Origin: Chytridium lagenaria
Taxonomy: Eukaryota > Chytridiomycota > Chytridiomycetes > Chytridiales > Chytridiaceae
Length of the DNA stretch: 64,000 bases
Direction of reading: 5' to 3'
NCBI GenBank assembly: GCA_025449115.1
Contig: JAHLKC010000088.1
Coordinates: 62,001-126,000 of the forward strand
Of this stretch, positions 57,770 through 64,000 are shown in pieces. The stretch's first letter is position 1; each line of letters opens with the position of its first letter. The notes beneath the pieces were generated by a model. That model was not told the DNA's origin. It made no database searches and worked only from the letters and a program-made list of their open reading frames with translations. Made by a program: the position numbers and the translations under genes.

Positions 57770-58859
57770 TCAAGGGGGGTATCGGTTTACCGTCCACACT
57801 TTGAGACCCCGACGTCGATCGACCCTGGAAACACGACGGGAGCAAGTCCGGGCCGGTTTGCGAGTGGATGGACGGGGGTGACGAGTTGTGCGGAGTGGAC
57901 GGTGGCGACGAAGTGAGGAGGGAATGAGGGACGAGAGGGTTGTTCTTGGTGTTGGTGTGGGAAGGACGGATGGGAACACGGCTGGTTCCGGTCTGGTGGT
58001 GTTGGGTAATGTGAATGTAGGAAGTGGGGAGAGGAGGTAGGAGAGGGGGTCGAATGGCGCAGGCTGGGAGAGGTCGAAGGTGGGGAAAGTGGTGCTAGTG
58101 AAAGAAGATGGCGCTGATGGTGTTGTCGGGAAAAAGGCGGAGAGGTCTGCAAAGAGGTCCTCGGTTTCGAGCAGATTGGAAGGGGATGAAGTCGTTGAGA
58201 CGGGTGAAGTGGTATCACTTTGGTAAGGCAAAGGCGAGGGAGCGAGTGATAATGAATCTGGGGTGCTTGGGGCGAGTGCTAAAGAGGATGATCCGTTGTT
58301 GAAGAGATGCGATTGAAGTGATGCCACGGTGTTGGACAACGCCTGGACCTGCACAGAAAGAAGATTCTTTTCTGTCTCTGCGGACTTGAGATGATCTTTG
58401 AGGGACTGGATCTCGGCAAGAAGGACAGAGTTGGTTGCTTCAAGATCGTCCATTTGTTGGCGCTTTTTTTCACGGCTGACTTGTGCGGCGATACGGTTAC
58501 GAACGATTCTAAGAAAGATCAGGGTGTTAACAAAGGTTTCCATGACGAAGTAATTAACAGAAAGGTTTAATTATATACCTTGCTTTAAGTTTTTCCTCCC
58601 TTTCCTCGGGCGAGCTTCTTCCCACCCACAGCTGTAGTGCCCGCCATCTTCACCGTCCCATCCTTCATCGGCAATGGTGATGACAAAGAGAGGCAAGGAG
58701 AAGGACTCCTCACTTTACCTCCGTCAACAACAGACAAAGATGAGGCATGGTGGTGGTGATGGCTTGCAGCTGTGGAGCCCTCTCCCTGCAGAGAGGAGCT
58801 ATCGTAAAGGACAAAGTCCTTGAGGGCAGTGTGCGGCGTGAGTGTCGTGTTGGGGACAT
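57770..58859 (-). CDS. bZIP transcription factor, HAC1/XBP1-like
   Basis: The N-terminus starts MSP at 58859 and, after a one-base correction, reads NTTLTPHTALKDFVLYDSS. The basic region spans an intron (about 58577-58510): SPEEREEKLKAR, then IVRNRIAAQVSREKKRQQMD, then a leucine zipper with DLEATNSVLLAEIQSLKDHL. The NRxAAQxSRxKKR signature preceded by SPEE resembles XBP1 and fungal Hac1, the regulators of the unfolded-protein response. The rest is Ser/Thr/Pro-rich, as in activation domains. Frame changes lie near 58853 (C run) and 58605. The C-terminal frame is uncertain: the longest frame stops at 57770, but an overlapping frame stopping at 57787 or beyond also looks protein-like. HAC1-like identity is a family inference and other bZIPs are possible. 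Confidence 0.7.
57973..57989 (-). promoter_or_regulatory. Candidate Ire1-type splice hairpin in the bZIP transcript
   Basis: On the coding strand a 5-bp stem GGAAC/GTTCC encloses a 7-nt loop, CAGCCGT. This fits the CNG|CNGN loop that Ire1 cleaves in HAC1 and XBP1 mRNA. Cleavage would fall between 57982 and 57981. A second matching loop was not found nearby, and a short stem-loop like this can occur by chance. Confidence 0.25.
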
Positions 58860-61698
58860 TTTCTCTCTTTTTTTATGCTATGCGCACAGGAATACAGGTT
58901 TTGTAGAGAGGTGAGGTGGTCCTTTTTAACGACGACAAGTGTTCGACCGAGGATGGGTGTGAGTGACGGAGTGGATGAGGATGAGGAGAGGTGTCTTTTG
59001 CTTCCACGTATCTTGCGGTCTGTGGATGTTTTCAGCTTCCCAGCCTGGTTCGTGGAGCGGTTTTATTTCTTTTTGCAGTTGCTGATTGAAAGGTGATACA
59101 AGGCGGTGCTCCAAGTGGAGAGAGATCATTGGATGGAAATACAGGTATTCTATTGGATGAAAAATGGTGCATTTTGGTTGGTTAAAGATTCATTGATGGA
59201 TGGGCATCTCAGCCTCTTAAATACCGGCCTCCACGCTGCTGCACTCTTAGCTTGGAGGCCATTACTTTCTCCCGTTGGTCTTACATTGCGCAGGATGCAC
59301 GACATCGCCGTGCCCACCCAGACAGTTCCTTCTATACACGCCTCGTCGCCCTCCAAAACATAGCCTTTTGTCTTCTTACCTAGCTGAAGCCGGTTACCGC
59401 GGTGGAATATTGACCGCCTTGACCCCAAGGCCGTTACATGGATCCCTGATGGTTCTGGCATCCATATCGCTTTATACACCGGGAAAACTATCAAAGCCAG
59501 CTGGCGTCATTGAACGTATTGTTTTTCGTTCCAACCCTACTCCATTACATGTGTTATCAACGCTCTCCGCGAATATGCGCGTGAATCTCTTTTCTGGGTT
59601 TCCCTCTTTTTTAAGTCTTTTTGTCTTTCCCGCTATCACCTCGACTACCTATTACCCAATGTCTTCAGTCTCTTACCCCGTGATGCAGTCTCATTTAGTC
59701 AGTGCCTAACGAACTTGCAATTCCTACGTCAACGAGACCGGCATCCAAGGTTTACGCGTCGCCAAAGCCATTTCCGCAGTTGTACTCACCGATTCTATTC
59801 CTACGGTCATGGCAGTTGGTCATTGGCGTTCTCCTCACGCTGCCGCCCGCTATTCCCTACTTGCAAAAGCAGTTTACACTATCAAACTAATGTTGCTCTT
59901 ACCACATGGCAAAGATCACTTGTACAGTGGTGTCACGACGTCCCTTCTTACTTCTTCTTTCAATCTCTTACCTTAAACCCACAATAAACCTAATTCTCAG
60001 CATTGGACTCTCACTTCCCCTATGTGCAACTTATGAGCAGTGGCGTTTTCATACCCGCTCGCTGGAGTCTTTGATTATATTTCCATTGCTGAATCTACAG
60101 ATCACATACATAAAATAAAATAGATTAAACGGGTTAGGCAATGCTATGTGTACAAGCAAGCGGGTAATGGAGTGATAACCCAAGTTGACTTTGACGCGAG
60201 GACGAACCATTAAACTGTCACCGCCCCCCTTTTTTTTTTTTTTTTTTTTCCTTCGTGTGGCCCAAGAATAGATTTCGGACTCGCAAAAAACCATGCACTC
60301 CCATCTCCGCTATCCAACAACCCCACTCCCCACAGCCTTACATCATCGAAGCGGGTTACTAGAGCCAGTGTCTCTGTCTTCCATGAACTCTGGGTGGTCA
60401 ACGATGGCGTGGGGTGGAGGTGGGAAAAGGAAATGCAATGATGGTGATAGTTACCGATGGTGTAGCGGAAGGAGAACAGATGATGGTGAGAGTCATCCTA
60501 TTTCGTTCTTCTTGCTCAAAGCTGATAAAACGTTTTAGAAGAAGATCCGGTCGACCGATTTTTTTGCCGAGTCCTGAGGAAATGCGGGAACGACCACGTC
60601 GTTATACCCTGTTGTTGACGGCGTGGATAGGAACGCTATGGAGTTGGGGTCGCCTGTTCGGACGGCGCTGGTGGACAGAGTAGAGGCAGAACGGGTACCG
60701 CAATCTATAGATGTGAGGCAGCGTACCGAGATGATGGGAGTCGGGGGTGTGAATGAGGAAGCAGGGTGTAGGTTTTGTAGGAGTGGGGCGACGGGACATA
60801 TGGGGCATCGGGGGTTAATGTAGAGGGTCTCCTTTGTGTCGATGATTTGAGGGGGAATTTGTGTTTGTACAGCTTTTTATCGTCGTTTGTTTATTTTCCC
60901 GCTCGTTTATTTTCCCGTCCGTTTATGGACGTTGTCGCCGTTTTGTCTTTTCCTGTTACGGAAGATTATGTTGTTTCTATTTGTTTGGTCCGTTTGCGAC
61001 CGTCTGTAATATTATTCGTTGTGTGTATAAAGAGAATCTTTTGTGCTGCTTGCAAGCTCGTTTCATTTTAGAAGGAGGTTTTTTTTCAAAAGTTTTGCTG
61101 GACAGACGGATCACGTTGGCTCAGAAGAAACTCCCTCCGAATAATCACACATCACGTACGTAGGCGCTTGAGAATCCGCACAGATGCACATTTTAACATT
61201 ATAGAGGAGTATTGAAGTTCACAAAAAGTTTATCATTTTTATATTATTAAAATCTAACGTATTTATTTAACTCCACACAGTTGCAAATAACGCGGCGCAC
61301 GCAGGCTACCATCTTCCATTTGATTTCTCTTGTCGCCATGTTCCCAGGCAATAATTGAGTCGAAATAACATTTAAAATAAAAAACGTGTGAAATTTCAAG
61401 ATTGGCTTTTTATGCTTTTTGATGCGACAGGAGGATTGATGGGACAGAGGGTGAAGGATCAAGCCATGTTGGGTATCAAGGTGGAGATGTCGACGAGATG
61501 GAGGAGAGTATCCTTTATGGAAAGAAGGGAGGGATAAGAAGACAAACCTGATCCAGTAAATAGTTTAACGCTACCGCCCTTTCGAAGCCTTGGACGTTCT
61601 GCATCGTATCCGTACCTTTCCTCCCTACCCTCTACTTCTCAAACTTTAGTCATGTAGATGCCTTCACATGTGCCTCTTCCTCCCAAGCCTTTGTTGTA
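58860..61698. other. Unassigned region with scattered short frames
   Basis: No gene is supported here. Overlapping short frames on both strands occur near 59106-59500 and 59700-59990. A plus frame at 60623-60823 ends with a Cys/His cluster (CRFCRSGATGHMGHRG) that vaguely recalls a zinc knuckle. A 20-bp T run sits at 60230-60249. The region could be decayed gene or transposon sequence, but no transposase, reverse transcriptase or terminal repeat is visible. Confidence 0.35.
60230..60249. repeat. 20-bp T homopolymer
   Basis: An uninterrupted T run follows a C run (CCCCCC) in the unassigned region. Confidence 0.9.
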
Positions 61699-62091
61699 TT
61701 GAAAACGCGAAGCGTATCCATTGATAGGAGTCGTTTGAGCCGTCTTCTAAAAACCACCCTCTGCACCTGTTATATGACCCTCGTCGTCCTTTTCTCCTCC
61801 TTCTACGTAGAGCAGCCATCCAATAGCAATCCCTTTACCCCGCTTTTTCCTTCCTCTCTACCACATTTACTGGATATCGAAGGAAGGAACAAGGAGGAAA
61901 GGGTCCTGGTTATTGAAAAGGAATTGGAAGACTCTCGGCCGTCTTTCGAGAGGAGGAGGAGGAGGAGAACAGAGAGAGGAAGCGGAGGAAGAGGGAGCGA
62001 GGACAATGAGGAGAAGGGGCTAGAACAAACCACAGGATCAACGTTTAGCAGATGTTGTAAATTCTTGCAAGAAGAGAGAAGGAAATCTTAA
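61699..62091 (+). CDS. Hypothetical charged protein (doubtful)
   Basis: A 130-codon frame starts with MKTRSVSIDRSRLSRLLK, has one hydrophobic stretch (LCTCYMTLVVLFSSFYV) and then a very Glu/Arg-rich second half (SFERRRRRRTERGSGG). No homolog is recognised. Its charged half derives from purine-rich sequence that favours long open frames by chance. Confidence 0.25.
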   Translation: MKTRSVSIDRSRLSRLLKTTLCTCYMTLVVLFSSFYVEQPSNSNPFTPLFPSSLPHLLDIEGRNKEERVLVIEKELEDSRPSFERRRRRRTERGSGGRGSEDNEEKGLEQTTGSTFSRCCKFLQEERRKS

Positions 62092-64000
62092 GACAAAACA
62101 ATTGTAAACAAATGGGTTGACGAATTTCAACATCAGCCCCGCAATCCCTTCTTGTTTACTCCACTGCACTTGTCCTCCTCCTACCTTGCTTACCTCCTCC
62201 ATCCAATTCACCTTTCCTTCTCCAAAACGCAGGAAAGGGCGACGGCGGCTGCGACGAATAGCAGACGCGGTTGCCATCTCTTTCTACGTCAGTGAACGAG
62301 TTGCAAGCAAGTCTTTCAAGGTCGAGAAAGGTGTTGAGGTGTTTGTTGTTCAGGTATTTGTTGAGGAGTGTTTTGTTTTCTTGTTGATAGTGCTCTGTCG
62401 TCCATTTCCAAAACCTCGATCCTCTACTCCCTCCTTACAATACGGATCGCCCACAAGGTGGAAGGGCGATGACGACTGCATCGAGTCTCCAAGGAACTAC
62501 TGTCTTCCCTAAACCCTACCCACTTGAATGAGCCAACCCAAACATGATCCATTACATAGATAACGACGACGAAGCCTCGAGACGAGAGCGGATCTTGACG
62601 ACCTCAACAGAAACTCTCGACTCGCGTAGAAGACGTGATAGTAACGTTGATTTAGAATGTGACAATGGTTTATATCCGCAATCCTCACTAGTACGTTTAT
62701 CTTTTCTCATATGGTCTTCATTCTTTCACTTTTAGTAACACTTTAAGTATTTAAAAAGAACAAGGAAACCTACACAAGATCTTTCCGGTAGCGCTACTTT
62801 AACGAGAAACGCAGCCCACCGATGTACGTCGCGATAATATCTACGGTATACATTTTATATGACAAGACTAAGGGTCGAGAAGGTCTTCGACAATCAAGCC
62901 ATGGCCTTCTTTCACCTCGGGTTCTTAAGGCTCTTCGATGATGATTGCAGCACGAACGACTTTGTGAGTAGACCATCCACATTTCGTTTCCCTGTCCCTC
63001 AAGCATCGGCACCAAACATCAAGACATATCTGAAGTGTACGTCAACACTATGGAAGGCACGATACCCGATTTCGACCTCGATCCGTTTTGAAGGTAACGT
63101 TAAGCCAGGTGCTTGATACCCACGAGCGGTACTGCATACCCTCATGTGTGCGGTTAGAGAGATAAGTACGTTGTTTAAGATTTTGAAATTAGTTTACAAA
63201 TGTCGAAGTCATCTAAACCTTTTTCTAAAAATAGACAACCCAATCACAGAGCAGTGTTTATGGCATCAACGGCGCCAACCACGTCACGGGCAGTAAGACG
63301 GCGAGAACGACGCAAGATCATCCACCATTCAACCAAGTTACTTGCAGGGGTGTGAAGCATATCGGTAAATTCTTTCCTCTTGCATGCATGCTGAGCAGTC
63401 TAACCGGTTTCCATATGTTGTACCTAGGTATCTCAATTAAAGATATCTCGATTCCGTCCTCGAAAGACCCGATAGCATCCTGTCACGATTTAGAGGCGGA
63501 ACAAGATCTCTCCCGTGAGGACGTGTCATTACAATAAGCAGTCTGACGACGTCAACGATGGCAGCGATGTTACACGAGAATAGCGGTTGCAAGGATATAA
63601 GAAAGTACTACGAGACTAGCGGTAGCAAAAGATTCAGCGACGTATAACACCCTTCATCTCTATGGTACTGTTATTACATTGACACGCGCTTCGATGGAAA
63701 AAACGAACACTCAAATATGTGACCAACGATTGCTAAGCAAATCGATCAAGACTATACCGGGAAGGGTTTGGATGTTTTGGCAAGCCAGACGCGAAAGTAA
63801 GTGTATGTTTCGTTTTTATCTTCTTATGACTTTTCCAATCCTGACCAGAATAACATTTCTCCACAACAAACATTAGGGTAATGCTGACGAGAACACAGCA
63901 ATTACGCCAACGAGAATCACTGACACTAGACGGTCAAGGTTGCTTCCTCGTCAACTGGGGATCCCAACTCCCCATAACGATTATCGATCCTCGCGACGCC
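62092..64000. other. Unassigned right-hand end
   Basis: Short plus-strand frames occur at 62544-62735, 62859-63116 and 63352-63537, separated by possible short introns. Near the edge a candidate splice pair (a GTAAGT-like donor near 63796 and an acceptor near 63874) joins open segments that run off the window. These may be parts of one gene whose remainder lies outside, but no domain is recognisable. Confidence 0.3.

Noticed and set aside
59150..59900. Retrotransposon relic
   Set aside because: Fragments such as WIPDGSG looked faintly RNase H-like, but no YxDD, integrase or terminal repeats were found.
60623..60823. Zinc-knuckle gene
   Set aside because: CxxC and GHMGH are present, but the CX2CX4HX4C spacing is not, and the surrounding frame has no support.

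Overview
The window looks like nuclear DNA from a fungus, most likely a zoosporic (chytrid-like) one. The genes are intron-dense, with short spliceosomal introns of about 45-100 nt carrying GTATGT, GTAAGT or GTGAGT donors and YAG acceptors. The fungal families present are a GT71-type mannosyltransferase, a fungalysin M36 metalloprotease, a Pho80-type cyclin and an HST3/HST4-type sirtuin. A WDR49/WDR64-like EF-hand/WD40 protein, a family usually linked to ciliated organisms, points to a flagellated fungus. The phylum is an inference and was not tested with a phylogeny.

Layout. 0-14 kb, mostly minus strand: inositol-3-phosphate synthase, the EF-hand/WD40 protein, the sirtuin and an MFSD1-like transporter. 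14-26 kb, plus strand: SRP68, fungalysin, the GT71 enzyme and a PH-like protein. 26-40.5 kb, minus strand: a large unrecognised protein, a Cys-rich surface protein, a four-repeat membrane-anchored protein, a cyclin, and an unrecognised multipass gene built from tandemly duplicated exons. 41-49 kb: a GPI-like fasciclin protein, a secreted heme peroxidase, a cytochrome P450 and RNase P subunit p29 (POP4). 49.9-51.3 kb: a compact locus of four near-identical ~80-bp hairpin elements in two apparently divergent, TATA- and AATAAA-bounded short transcription units. 51.4-58.9 kb: a TIR-like/ankyrin protein, a single-pass surface protein with a Pro/Gln-rich tail, and a HAC1/XBP1-like bZIP factor. 58.9-64 kb: no gene recognised with confidence.

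How the genes work together. They do not form one pathway. Three themes recur: housekeeping (INO1, SRP68, POP4, sirtuin), the secretory pathway and cell surface (fungalysin, GT71, fasciclin, peroxidase, the Cys-rich and single-pass proteins, and the HAC1-like regulator that would control secretory capacity), and signalling (cyclin, TIR-ankyrin, PH-like protein).

Caveat. Many conserved genes are interrupted by single-base frame changes, often in or beside homopolymers. Others, such as the sirtuin (882 aa) and the fasciclin protein (419 aa), read cleanly through all exons. This looks more like residual long-read indel error than true pseudogenes, so coordinates are given for whole genes and the breaks are listed.
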